Shown piece by piece: positions 35,301 through 48,001 of a DNA stretch of 64,000 bases. Made by a program: the position numbers and the translations under genes. This stretch comes from Knoxdaviesia capensis (taxonomy: Eukaryota; Ascomycota; Sordariomycetes; Microascales; Gondwanamycetaceae): contig LNGK01000004.1 in NCBI GenBank assembly GCA_001510575.1, forward strand, positions 1,463,339 to 1,527,338, written 5' to 3'. Under the pieces are notes generated by a model, which was given only the letters and a program-made list of their open reading frames with translations, was not told the origin of the DNA and made no database searches. How positions within the stretch are numbered: the first letter of the stretch is position 1; the number at the start of each line of letters is the position of its first letter.

Positions 35301-37413
35301 GTCGTCATCCTCGCCTTCCGTGTCGAAATCGTCGTCGTCCTGCTCGTACATAACAGAATCTTCGGTCGACGGAATGGCGACATCGGGGTCGAGGGGATAA
35401 CGGCGTTCGGGGCTCGAGCTCGGGGCAGGCGAGGAGAACTGGTAGCCCGACTCACGATCCAGGGTCTTGTTCCCGTTGACGCGGCGCAGAATCGACTCGC
35501 GCGAAATCTGGGGAGGGAGCTGGTACTCGCCGATGCCGGACAGGTCACCGATAGTGTCATCTTCTTCTCCAGTGGGCTCGCTGGTGGGAGCAAAGATATC
35601 ATCCTCCTTGGCCGGGGAGGACAGCATCGGGGTCGGCTCCGGTTCGGCGGTATCTGCAGCTCTGTCGCGAGGTCCGCCACGGCGAAGGCGACGCTCTCTC
35701 TGCTGCTCAGCAGCAGTCTTTCCATTGTCGGAGAGCATCATCAGCTTAAGACGCTCCTCAAGCGTCATGCGACCGTTGCCAATGTTCTGAATCTCGGTCT
35801 TGCTAGTAGCCGATGCAGGCGGCGGCGAGGGAAGGGTGCGCTGGCTGCCCAGCATGCGCTCAGCAGTGGCCGATAGACCGTTGGAGCTTCGAGAAAAGGT
35901 CCGCTCGAGCTCAGGCGAGGCGTTGGCCTCCGCAGGCGGAGGAGGCAGAGGAGGCAACGGTCTGTGATCAGAGTTGTTGCGCACGTGATTGCCGCGCCCC
36001 GGGGTCGCAGGGCCAATCGAGTCGCCATCGGGGGCGGGGCTGTTCTCGAAGTGAGGGAGGTGCTCGTGGGAGCGGGCAGCCGGGCTGTCGTGGCGCCAAT
36101 CGTCGGGGCCGACAACCGGGGTCTTCATGGTATCCTCCAGCGAGGCGTCGAAGCTGTCATCCTGAAGGCCGTCGTCACCGTGCTGGTAGAGAGCCGAGTC
36201 GTCCTCGTCCTCGTCATAGTCTTCCTCGGAATCGTAGCTGCCTTCGCGCGAGTTGCTTCCAATGGACGAAAGATCCGGAGTTATCATTTCGTACTCGTTG
36301 ACCTGAGGAGGCGCGGCGTCGAAGGTGACACTTTTGGCGTGGCGATGAAGCGTGCGCGATCCGTTGGGGCCGTTGCCCTCCAGCATCCATTCACCAGTCT
36401 GTTCGTCGTAGCTGCTCTTGAAACGGGACGAGGACAGCGACGATTTCACGGGGGAGGATTGGTCACGGGTGGGGGTTTCGACGGTATCATCCTGGCTATC
36501 GTCAGCGGCCGAGGCCGAAACTGTGGTGGTAGAAGTGGCGGCCATCGATGCGAGATTGGCGTTGTTCATGTGCTTCGCAGACGTCGACGGCGGCTTGGTA
36601 GGCGTGTACACGGGGATGTCGGTCTTGCTTTGCGAACGTTGGTGTCCACGGCGCTCGGGAGAACGTTCGTGGGTGGGCGTGCTGGTGGCAGATGGGTTGC
36701 TGCGTAGACCGGCTCCGCTGAAAGTGTTCCCTTGAATCTTAGAAAGGGGTCGCTCAATATGGGCAATACGGGCAGGGTCGTATTCTTGCTTGTGCTCCAA
36801 AGCGAGAATGCTGCTGTTCTTGACTCGCGAAGCTCTCTGTAGACGCTCAATCGACGAGCGGCGGACAGGAGAGGGAGAGCCCGCGCGGCCCCCATATAGG
36901 CCGGCGTTTTCGGTTGTTGTGCTGCGCGATTGCCAGAACATACGAGGAGATGTTGTGGTATCTACGGGCGACGACTGGAAGGGAGACGAGTCGGTGGTGG
37001 AGAGGCTCATTTTCTAAGACATTGACAAATACCAGCCGTTAGCGAGGGAGGCCCTTCCAAATTGTACTGCAGCATTGTGGTGTGGTGATGCCGTTGGAAG
37101 CTATCCACCCATGAAACAATGAGGAGCTATTGCCCACAAGACTATTGAGTCCCTACATACCTTTGACGTCTGGTTCCAGCTTGGGGAATTCCGGCGCTTC
37201 TCGCCAGGAGAGATTTCGGATAGAGGACGGGGGATACCGCTCGCCATTTTGGAGGGTTTGGTTGGGGATGAATCGGTCGACTGGTTCGAGAGCTTCAAGG
37301 GCGGGATCTGTTACACACAATTGGGCCGTTGTTAGAGAGACGCAAAGCAGTGAAGTCAGGCGAGCAATCAATCGCACACAGACTGCATAACGTACCTGAC
37401 CAAACGAAGCCAT
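32395..37413 (-). CDS. bud4: BUD4/anillin-like septation and landmark protein with PH domain
   Basis: Five exons on the minus strand: 37413..37396, 37307..37161, 37013..33755, 33682..32949, 32868..32395 (1543 aa). The first exon has only 18 nt (MASFGQ); it joins in frame to IPPLKLSNQSTDSSPTKPS and IPRPLSEISPGEKRRNSPSW. A long disordered, acidic and Ser-rich region of about 1000 residues follows. The C-terminal third holds the anillin-homology region (LFVKVMGVKDLDLPLP, WFSLTLDNGVHCVTTAW) and then a PH domain at about 1385-1500 (FWRRRYFKLVGTKLTAFHE ... EDKEGWMKVL). Bud4 binds septins and GTPase partners at the cell cortex and organises septum sites in filamentous fungi. An internal ATG in exon 2 (37247) could be an alternative start. 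Confidence 0.93.
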
Positions 37414-40400
37414 TGGCAACAGTGGGAATCGTGGCCAAGACTGCTAGTCCAGTACCGGCCACGGTGATTTCCACAAGATGCTGAGTTTGTTCGTTTGCTT
37501 CACACCACTAGCTGAAAGCCCAGCTGTGAGATGGTTTGATGCTTCGTTGGTGACTGTCCTCACTAGGGTTGAGTGACGGTCGCAGGGTGCGTCAATGAGG
37601 CTCAGCTCGATGTCTGGAATGAGGAGCGGTCTCGACGACGAGCGGGAAATGAATGCTGATGTTAAGATACAGTCGAGGAATGTTAGAAGCTGGCAGAAAA
37701 AAGGTGGTGATGCCGACGGAGAAGGATGAGTGGCGCCCCAGATATGCATATAGGCAAAAAGGGAAGCGGATGGTGGGTGGCATGAAGACTAACCAGAACG
37801 AACACAATACAAAGATGACGAAAGGGTTAAAAGTTGATTTGAGAGCCAGAAACAATACTGAACAGAAGAACGTCGAAAGTGGATGGAGGTGGCAAGTTGG
37901 AGAAGGATGTTGACAGTGAAGATCCGGTATATCAGAAGCAGATATACACGAAGCTCGTTGACGATTTCCCGGTTCTGTTGAGATTGAAGGTGGATAACAG
38001 AAAAGAGAAGAGAAAGGAGAAAAACAAGAATAAACAATGTGCGCGGTAGGAGAGAGAAGTAGGTAAGGGAAAGACACGATATTTTGGGATGTCAGGAATA
38101 GGGTTGGAAAGTAAATAAAGGGTTTCCAATTTAGAAAGACGGAGACTCTGAGAGTGCGTGCATTCTTTAGGGCCAAAAAAATACAGTTACTCTGCAGAGG
38201 AGCATAATATGCAGGGAGAAGAATATTGACAAAGGTCGGGAGGTAAACACAGGATTTGGTTAATTTACAGGAAAAGGGGAAGGGAAGAAAATAGAGAGAG
38301 AAGTTTAAGGAAGAGGTCAAGACGGCAATCAATTATATTATCACGAAGATTTCCCGTACTAAGGAGAAAAAAACACCTGCAAAAAATACAATCGATTATC
38401 GATGTTTGTGGGGGAAGGAGCGAGACGTAAACAAACATGGCAAGAGCGACCGACGCAAAAAAAACTGTGTTGTTGCCGTCGGTTGCTGTGGTAACAATGC
38501 ATGGGCAGTTTCGAAAATGCAGCAAAAAGAAAAAAGCAGCCGCACAAAAGTGGCGTCTGCACTATATCAGACATCTTATATAGAAGCCTTTGCCGTCCGT
38601 CCCAAATTGCAAGTAAACAATCTGTCAAAGCAAAGGAAACCGGAACCGGTTTTTTGCAGTTCTTCAAAGTCATAGAAGCAGTTTGCAAAATTATCTTCTG
38701 TTATAGGTGATCCGCGATATGGCAGCCATAAGAGGGTTTTGCTATTGCATATCTGTCAGTTTCCGGTGTTGTGTGCTGTGTGTTACACTGGTGGAAGCGG
38801 CTGCTTTCGTGGGGGACTGAAGTGCTGGACTTGTGACTGTGAGTACAGTCTACTCGTATAAATCAAGCGCCGACTTTCCTGCTTCACATGGCGTTTAACG
38901 GGTCTTTGTTTTCGTCCTCTGGTCCCTGTGCTCGGGGGCTGATGCTGTTTTTGCCATGGGGCCTTCCCACGCTCTTAGCCTGACCACCCATGGAAAACCA
39001 CCGTCCAAGTAACCTTTGAACCTTGCCCAGAGGGTCACTGAGGCGGTGGCGTCGGGGTTAGCATGTGTAAACACACGAGCGTCGGCCTGGGTCACAACGA
39101 GAAACAAGGCCAGGGACAGCCAAAAAGAGCCGACTATCACGCCTAATCTGGCGGGTTCTATTCCCCTCTCGGGTGTTTCAAAATGGCTAGAGTTATGCGA
39201 GAATGGATGCACGCGGTGTGGTGGCACCTTGAGATTCCGTGTCGGACAGACGGAGTACAGCCAAGCAACCTGCATGGGAGGCGTTGGGCCATGATTGGTG
39301 TGATGGTGGATGTGCTAGAGACCAAGAAGCACTGAGACGCACTTCATCGTTTCCGGATCACAGGCCAGGAGTGAAACCTGCGTGGTACACGTTGTAAATA
39401 AAACCATCAAGACGAATCATCGCGGGGACGTGCAGTCCCTGGACGCAAGTGAGAGTTGCTCGTGGATATGGATCCGCATAGAGACAAACGTCTTACAGGA
39501 TGCAGCGGAAGTCCATTAGACCAGCATCTCTATCTTTCCTGCTGTTGGAATACAGGAAAAGTGGTTAGAATGGAAGCGTAACTTCACAGGCAATACCATT
39601 AGCAAAGGTAGGGGTAAAAAGACAAAATGAGTAGTTGATGGCTATGAATACTAAGCTAGAATGGATGGGGGGAAAGCTTCCTTCTTATCCCCCATGGGAT
39701 CCAGGCTTCCCCCCGCCTGGATCCCAGATGCCTTCCAAGGCTTCTCTTCCCATACTAGGCTCTTCATAATCGCATATTGCGTCCATCAGTCTTCCCTAGG
39801 CTCTTCATCGCAGCCTTGTTCTTTGTCATGAACTTCCGACTGTACAAAGGATAATATTACATGAAATATTCCAATATTCAACACCTGCATAAATGAATAG
39901 CTACCAGACATGCCAGATTTGTAGCATTCACCTCATTCTACCCTGTGATTTCTCAAGTTAAAGAATATCAGCCTTGGCAGATCCCAGTTTCACGACCCTA
40001 ACCCTAAGGAATCGCAGCAAGTTGCGTTCGACACCCATGACACTGGCTGGCCCGGAGCTGGAGAGCTCGATGGATTGGGAGCTGTGGATACAAACCACCG
40101 AAGACTGCTAGTTAGTTAGATATCTAACCTTTGGACTTGGGGAGAGACGCCTTCATCTACTCCTCCTAGCTTCTTGATATCTAATGGTGAGTGTTAGCGT
40201 ATAGCCTGGGACTGAGACATCAAAACCGAGAATCGGTAGAGAAGAGCAGGAGGGAGTGATGGATGCCGTAATCGAGAGACTGAATATTCTGTAGCCGTTT
40301 CTGGTTCTGAAGCAGAAGTGACCATTTTTGACTTGTGTAACTTTCCGTCCGCACCTGTCGTCGTTCTTATCTGCACCCGTGTCTCACGAGAACGAAGAGG

Positions 40401-43400
40401 TGGTGACACTCGCATACAACTGGCAAAGAAAAGAACAGAAGCGGGAGTTCCTTATGTACACCGGTTCTAAGTAATGAGAGTGTTGTGTATGGGCTCCACA
40501 ATGCTCTGGGCTGGCCATTGGGGGGTATTATGTACTCGCTCCTCTCGTATTATCTCCCTTTTGAAAGAGACGACGAACGGGCGCTGTCTGCACCTTGAAT
40601 GCTATTGTCAAAGCTAAACTCAAGTTTTATTAGTACTGGCCGATACATACCATCTTGTGACTCCTAATAACATGCACCTATCTCGTTTCATGCATATATC
40701 GCCATGCCACGTAAGAATTCTTGCCATAACTGAGTGAGGAGGGCTTTGGGACGGGTGACTATCACTCTCTTAACATGGGCTATCTGGCTATCTTCGGAAA
40801 GTATGCATAGTAGTCATGTCTTTTTGTGTCTCTCGGCCATGGGGGCTATCGTCCCGGCCGAGGATGGGACGAGGGGCTCATTGCGCTGACCGGATACCTC
40901 GCTGCTATCCAACATCACGACCCAAAATTCACACGAACAGCAGATGCCAAGGATTCGACTCTTCAGTACCGAGATAGAGGATCTTTGGGTGCTTGACCTT
41001 CTAAGACGGGCTCGTCTGCAGCCAAAAGATCACCACGACTCCTGAACGACGCCTGCTCAGCATTGGGGTCAATACTACGAAGCTCAACACGTAGAGTCGC
41101 ATTCTGCGTGTGCAGAATCCTTCAAACCATGGTGTGGCTGCAGCTTTGTATCCAGAAAGTTCTCTGCATTAGACAGGGCGCACATCTCGGCTTGGAGAAA
41201 GCGCGAGGTATCCGAGAGAGCTCATACCATCAGAATGACATACCCATGCCCCATATATGGTTAACTCGCACAATAGGAATAAACTGGTGCGAAAGAAGGA
41301 GAGTGCCGGAGGTGATCCTTGTTCGAATGCTTCTGGCACCCATCTCTCCTCCAGATTCGTGTATCTCATTGACCCCATATTTCGCCTGCTCTTGGTTTGA
41401 TGGAGCTTCATTGGACGCTGTCCGCCACGACCCAAAGGTGGACCAGCGTAATCAACGGGGCTAAGTCCAGAACCCGAAGAGCGACCAGAAGACCCGACCC
41501 GGAGGACTTTGGGAGACAGAGGGGACAGTGGAACGTGGCGATGCTGTGTGCTCTTGATGCAACTCACTTAGACGCGCTTGTAGGAGCAAGCCATGTTGCC
41601 GCCGCACTTGGCCTTCTCGGGCGAGCGGGCCCCCATCTGATTGATCGTAACCCCCTAGGGAGATCGGGGCACAGCTTCATGTCACTACTCGCCTGTCGTG
41701 GGTGCATCACAGGCCCCGGTATCTTACCGCAGATGGCAGCTGATATCGGCCCCAAACGCCTGATCCCAGGGCTTCTTGCTATCGGAGTGGAGAGCGCGGA
41801 ACACCCGCAAAGAACGGCCTCTGGCTGCCCAGTTACGAAGGCCGGAAGTTGATAAGCCTCCACAAGCATTTTTTCCTCCCGCCTCGATTAACGTGGCGAT
41901 CCCTGGTGCCTGGTTGAGGGTTGAGGGGGTGGATCCTCCGCGCATCTCGATAGACGAGGGAGGATCCAAGCTGGAAAGGAGACTTGAGAGCGTAAAAAAA
42001 TGATATTGTGTATCCAACCCGGTTAGCCAAAGCGGGTTCTTTCATTTTAACTATATATCACCCCCCCTTGGGTCCTTTCACATTTCCGACATCCTGGTTC
42101 ATGCCTGTTCCCAATGGTTTGAAAATGGTGGTTGAGTTGCCTCCGCCGGCTTGGCTATCGCCGATCAAGATCCCATATGGCCTGTATTGTTGCACGTCTT
42201 GGCCGTGATACTACCTTCCAGAGTCTTCAGGCGTGACGTTTCGATCTGTTTCTGTGATTGACGTTTGAGTTCATGTTGATGTTTGCCGTTCAGGCATATG
42301 CGGGGGATGGTTTGACACGATGAGAAGGCGGGATTTGCCGGAGTGAAGATAATGGAGTAAGCTGAGCGCAGTAGCTCCAAGATATAGTTCTGATACATAC
42401 TACTGTTGCTTCTGAAATGCCTGCGTTTAAGAAGGCCCAAGTGACGCACCAGGATGTTGAGGTTAGTATAAACTTCTCGGGCACCTATTTAGTTTGAAGA
42501 CTAGAAGCAGGTTCCAGAATCTCCAGTTGCGTATTTTTAGATTTCCCAACTTTTGTCTGGTGATTTCCCTGTGCGAGCGGTGCACGGAAGGAGCGAGACT
42601 CGGTCGTGCCTGCACTCTTGATAGAGCGGACGTGGGGGACCCATATGGCCGGAAAGTCAAAGAGAGAGCTGCGGCCCGTTCACCAACCTGAATGTGAGAA
42701 GCACGATAGAACCATTTATGTGGAAACATGACTGGATGAACGAATCTTGGAGTTCCAGTGGAAGAGTCGCCGTTCGGGCTTTGTGCAAGTGGGATAAGGG
42801 TTGAACCCTAAAAATTCAGTGATCTGACCTACAAACTTGTGCCCCACGGCAGGCATGCTTTTCTGATCAGATACTTCTAACAGTTGATTCCTGGAACTTA
42901 TCTCCCTAACGACATGATCACAATCGGCAGGTTGCAGATTGTCCTTTTCGTGAAACCGTGAAGCTATCAAACAGCCTGACACCAAACGGGATCACAGAGG
43001 AGAGGAAAAAAGAGTCACACCCGTTTGCTGCCCCTGGCAACGGCGATCTTAGCTGCGCTGTGCCCTGCCCGTCAGCGGGTCCCGCCAGGCACTAGAGGGT
43101 AGCTCTAAGCTCTGGAACTGTGTTGGTTGGTCCCCAAGAGCTGAACACTACAGGGGTATCTGAGGCGTTTGGAGGATCGTTCGGAATAGGTGAGCGTCGC
43201 TTCCTTTTTGCTGCCCGTGATGACGGAGTTCTGCGCACAGAACAACGCAGCACACCCGGCTGACTGCATCGCAATCACTCTTCCCAGCGACCCGCCTGGA
43301 GTTTTCGGAACGGCAGACACATGCCACATGCAGAGACCCCCAACTAGACAAACGCCGCGCCTCGTGTCTCCTAGGATACAGACGCACTGGCAAACGCTAG

Positions 43401-44163
43401 CCGTTTGCACCCCCGCGAACAAGACGCGAATGTCGCGAGAGTGACAGGACATACGGCGTGAGGGGAGCCCGAGCACACTCTAAACGCGCTGTTTCTGGCG
43501 TATATCGCCATGACAGACAGCCAGCTGCACGGTGTCCGTGAACAGACGGCTGTGGAGGGGGTTGCCGCCTGAGCTTTGATGCTTCGGAGAAATTCACCTG
43601 GTGAGTGAGGGGCTTGAGTCGGAGATATACAGCGGGACGTGATCGATCTTCGGACCGGACACCTAACCCGGGATATTCGCTGAAACGCCCCCGCTGCGGC
43701 CTGGCGCCTTGACTTGCAATATCGCACGATCGGGTGGTGGGGACTGGCACAAGGAATGCGGAGGGTTTAGGTCTTAGGGTTAAACCCGAGTATTATTGAT
43801 GTATTTACGGACAATCTGCACCGCAAACGCACTTGACGATACTTGGAATCATTGAGAGCTTGACTTTCAATTCCTATTAGAATAAGGATTCTTCGGGCCT
43901 TGCGCCAATGCTGCAGCGAATGCGCGTTCTGCATTTCCAAACTCCCATAACAGGCTGATATACTGAACAGTGTCTGCCAAGAGCTTCCGTGAACCACCGT
44001 CTGACAATGCAACCCCATCTGACGATGATGGCCTGTAGTTCCGCACTGTTCCGTTTTCTTGCTGGTAGCGGGGAGGCAGTGCACATTTGAAGAATTGGGG
44101 GTTGAAGGGTGCGTGTGGCTGTGGATGAACTTCAAGAGTGAGAAAGAAAGGTCAGGGCGTCTT
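37414..44163. other. Gene-poor region upstream of BUD4
   Basis: About 6.75 kb with no supported gene. The first kilobase is BUD4 upstream sequence with A/G-rich runs. ORFs of up to 151 codons at 41060-41990 overlap on both strands and show no family motif. AACCCTAA/TTAGGG motifs occur at about 37563, 39998, 42804 and 43771. Some of this may be decayed coding DNA, as with the SET-domain relic that follows, but nothing else could be named. Confidence 0.5.
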
Positions 44164-45061
44164 TCCGAAATTTCACCCTTCAAGACATCAGGTCTGGAAC
44201 TGGACTAAAAGGCTTCGGGGTGTTCGCGACACGCTCGATCCCCGCCGGCACCAACATGCTCACACAAACCCCGGTGACAATAATGCACCCCGATGCTCTA
44301 GCCCTGGACCTCGATACCGTGGAGGGCCTGCTATCCCTCGCGTTCATGCGTATGCCCGCTGATGTTCGCCAGCTCTCACAAGCACTCTCACGAAAGACCA
44401 GTAAACGGTACCCCTACGCCGACGTCTTCACGCAAGCAATTATCCGACATGCCCATCAACGTGTCTGTCCAGCACAGCGGATTTCTCCCGGAAGCAAGCC
44501 GGTTCGGCCACAGCTGTGCGGCGAGTGTCTTTCACAGGGTATCTGCAGCACGGCTCATGCACAGCGTGCTCACGGCGCGTGCAGTGTAGGCTGGCCAGCA
44601 GCTTGCGAGGACGTACATAGGGCCAATGGACGACGCCGCCACGCGCACTGCGGAGCTGGCGAGACTCGGGAAACCGGCGTGCGGCTGCCTGTCGGTGCCG
44701 CAACCCCGCCCACTCTGACGCAAATCTTCGGCGCATTGCCAAGCTTACCGCGCGCAGTTAAGATATGCCCGCGGGCCGCACGGCGACTCTGGCCACGCCG
44801 CTAGAGCTTTTGGACGTGTACGAGCGAGAGGGCCTGCATGTGATAGTCGGCAAAGCAGACCTGCATGCGACAAAAGCGTTCTGCGCTGACGGGAACCTGA
44901 AGGAGACCCGCCGGTACGGCATGCGCTTGCTGGAGGCGATGAAGGTTCGCCATGGGGATGACGACCCGGTCTATACCGACCTGGTGGAGTTTGTAAATCA
45001 TCCAGAAGAAAGCCGGCCGTGGCAGTACATGAAGAATATACAGAGAAAACGAAAGTGGTGA
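44164..45061 (+). pseudogene. Decayed SET-domain protein gene
   Basis: SET-family blocks occur in order but in different frames and across stops. GLKGFGVFATRSIPAGT (about 44197-44250) matches the start of SET domains. After a frame change, GFLPEASRFGHSC...VFHRV (about 44480-44540) resembles the conserved SRxNHSC-xPN core, with N replaced by G and PN lost. After an in-frame TAG comes GQQLARTYIGPMDDAATR (about 44590-44650), like GEELTxSYI. Then comes a CGC post-SET-like Cys motif. The last block (44765-45061) is intact: RTATLATPLELLDVYEREGL, ADLHATKAFCADGNLKETRR, then TGA at 45059. No start codon lies before the first block. Loss of the NHSC Asn and several frame breaks argue against a working methyltransferase. 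It converges on HIS6, 92 bp away. Confidence 0.7.
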
Positions 45062-45153
45062 AACGTGTTTGGGCTGTGATCCCGCTTGGTCTTATTCCGG
45101 CTAAGCTACTGGCTCAAACTGCCCAAGTGGAGAGAGTGCAGCTACGCCCGCTG

Positions 45154-46332
45154 TTATTCCTCTTGCCGACGGTTCCATTTCACACACTCATCCAGCGTCA
45201 CACCAGAGCCCCCGAAGCAGTCCAATGCACTACCGATGGTCAGGTCAACTTTCCCTGCGCTCAACCGTTTGACCAACTCCAGGTCGGCGATACTCCGGCC
45301 GCCACCGGCGTAGGTGACGGGAATGGAGCACCACTCGGCCAGACGCGACACCAGGTCTTCGTCAACACCGCGCTGTAAGCCTTCGTTGTCGGCGGCGTGG
45401 ATGAGAAATTCCGAGCAGAATGGTTCAAGACGCTTGATCGAGTCTGCGGAAGGGTTCGGTCAGTCTTTGAGCGTTCACATCCAGTAGGGGATGGAGGAGA
45501 AATAGAAGGGGGGGGGGAAAGGGGGGAGGCTTCCACATACCCGCATTCACCTCCATGTCCGTGATTTTCTGCCACTTGTTCATGGCCACATGCCAGCTCG
45601 TCGGCCCGGTTCGCCGACAGCTGAGATCGATCACCAGTTTACTGCGATCACCGCCCAGCGCGGCCAACACCGCCTGGAGCCGGTCTTCGCTGAAGCTGCC
45701 GTCAGGGAACAGGAATGAGGTGATGATAACCTATAATGGAGAAAAGAATGAGGGGCTAGTTAATATCAGGGCAAGGAGGCCAATATATGTGTTTGGGTGT
45801 AGTTGCTCTGTATATAGAAACAGATCTGGCGATACTGTATGTAATATAGTGGCTTTCGAGAATATGCGTTCTGGAGACGGGCCCTATTTATAGTTCAAGA
45901 AAAGCTCCGAATCACCGAGACGCAAAAATGCACCTCTCCGGGCCTCATGTTCGTTGTCCCCTCATCAACGAGGCACGCCAATTCTGTGGGACAATAGCAC
46001 TCCCGACCGAAGGAGAGGGACAAAAGACGTACCTTTTCAGCCCCCGCCTCAACCCACTCCCGCGCATTCACATCCGTGATGCCGCCGCCAACCTGCAACT
46101 TGCCCGGCCACGCCGCGAGCGCCTCCCGCGCAGCATCACGGTTCCCCGGCCCCAACATGATAACGTGCGCGCCCTCCAGCACATTTTCCCGGTACAGCTG
46201 CGCGAAATGCGCCGGCGGGTGCGGCGACACAAAGTTCGTCTGCAGCGCCGCGGTGGTGCTGTCCAGCGTGCCCCCGACAATCTGCTTCACTTCGCCGGCG
46301 TGCAGGTCGATGCACGGCCGGAAGCGCGTCAT
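45154..46332 (-). CDS. his6: HIS6: ProFAR (BBM II) isomerase, histidine biosynthesis
   Basis: Three exons on the minus strand: 46332..46033, 45730..45541, 45443..45154 (259 aa). It converts the phosphoribosylformimino intermediate (ProFAR) to PRFAR, the fourth step of histidine synthesis, on a (beta/alpha)8 barrel. Near the N-terminus [20 protein letters not shown] carries the catalytic Asp of strand 1. Other family blocks are [20 protein letters not shown] (phosphate site), [40 protein letters not shown] and [11 protein letters not shown]. Length is normal for the fungal enzyme. Intron 1 is 302 nt, much longer than the others here, and carries no coding extension of the protein. The gene converges on the SET relic. 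Confidence 0.96.
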
Positions 46333-48001
46333 GTTGCTGGGTGTGACAGAGAGACGGCAGAGGGGGGCCTATTTTTGGGCGATTTTGGAGATCTGTCAGT
46401 CAAACAGAAGAAGAAAACCACGAAGATGTAAGTGTGCGCCATATGGAGAGACCTACCGAGGTATATATATAGAACAGTGCAGAAAGTCTATTATATATGA
46501 TCGGTGCTGCATATGCACTTGAGCTTCATTTATATGCTGCAGATAGACGAGAGGTCACAGATTTAGAGTGAATATAACAAGCAGAATGTAAATGCAGTTG
46601 AAGCGGAGGAGAGAAAAGTTGAGTCAAGCTACGCTTCTAACCCTACCCTAGACATTCGGGTTAGACGCTCTTCGCCCAAAACTACTGATACAAATGGGCC
46701 AAAGGTATGAGTACATGATCGTGCTAATCCTTCTGGCCATATAACCCTAACCCTTAATTTGACAGATATCGTTTGCCCTATTCATCCGGTCACTCTCCCG
46801 TGAGACGCACAGCAGGAGCAGTGAAAGGGAAGAGAGTGTCCGTCCATGTTGAGTAGGGCATATCTGTTCCGAAACCAAGGCTCACTATGATGCATTCTGG
46901 AAACATGAACTGACTAGGCCCCATACTTCCAGAACCAGTATATCAACACCTTGGCTTCGGTTCCCGAACACCGGACTTCCGCCCCATTTATCCATCGGCT
47001 GACAGACTTTCTGCTTTTGGGGTTTGGTTCTTTGGGACATGAGATGGGGACTTGGTGGCCCCCCTCTTCAATATTATCCTATATCCTATATCTGCCTGTA
47101 CCTGGCCCGGAAATTTGATATAACTCTTGGGACTCGATTCTTGAAGCCCGAGCCGTGATCAACTTGATATGAGGGAAACATGTGTGGTGGTAGCAGAAGA
47201 ATAGGTGTCAATGCAATAGTGAAGAGTGTTGTATGTGACCTGATTGAAGGCACAAGAGGTTGATGTTAGATCTGATCGGGCCTGGTTCGAAGAGTGAAGA
47301 GCAGGATATTGTAGAATGAGAATTGGAATGCACAAACAATACTCTCGCAATCCCCGGCGCCCAGAGCGCAACATATGCTCAGCAAGGATATAAATAGAGC
47401 TCAGGTTTCCCGGGCCGTGCTAATATACACACCTATATAGACCATATATTTTCCCAGATCGAACTCTTGCGTTCTCAAATCGTGTCGGTGATCTTGCCTG
47501 TCTCAGGCAATTTATACAAATATGTTAACCGGTCGAATTAAACATGTTTCTCTGCGGCTGATTGTGAGCAAAAATGCTTGCAAACGCAGGTACCTTGTCA
47601 TGCCAGTTCAGCGACGCAAGAGTGACACACCCGGAGGGGAGGCTTGATATTACGCCGTGAGATTAGTCTCGCAATCACCCCCCGACGAGTGTTTCCAAGA
47701 CGGACGGACAAGCCCATGACCGCTGTCCAGATTTGGGGCCTATATAACCATCTGCATATGATATCAACAGATCCACGGCGTGATTAAACGACCCGGTTGG
47801 CGTTTATATATCGCGACAGAGCCCCCATCATTGTATCGCTCTTTTTGTTTTCGGAAAACGCAGCACCGGGATTTTCTTCACCAGCATTCAACACCTCAGC
47901 TCAGAAGAAAGCCACTCTTCGCCAAAGGCATAGATCCATCATCTCGAGAACCGATATACTTTCGCTACGAACGGATCATCGACAAAAGCATTACGATCAC
48001 T
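46333..48001. other. Divergent intergenic region of HIS6 and the Val/Thr-repeat gene
   Basis: The 1.67 kb hold no protein-like ORF. AACCCTAA-type motifs occur at about 46637 and 46744. No GCN4-type TGACTC site was located with confidence near the HIS6 start. Confidence 0.45.
47741..47747 (+). promoter_or_regulatory. Possible TATA box of the Val/Thr-repeat gene
   Basis: TATATAA lies about 255 bp upstream of the ATG at 48002. A second TTTATATAT lies at about 47803. Either could set the start of transcription; the sequence alone does not decide. Confidence 0.3.

Noticed and set aside
34359..35876. Plus-strand 505-codon open frame inside BUD4
   Set aside because: Antisense shadow of acidic/Ser codons in BUD4 exon 3, with no domain of its own.
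39130..39200. Possible tRNA T-arm (GGGTTCTATTCCC)
   Set aside because: The stem does not pair properly and no D-arm, anticodon arm or acceptor stem could be built.
41063..41990. Overlapping open frames on both strands in the BUD4 upstream region
   Set aside because: No recognisable family, neither strand is favoured, and no supporting splice signals.
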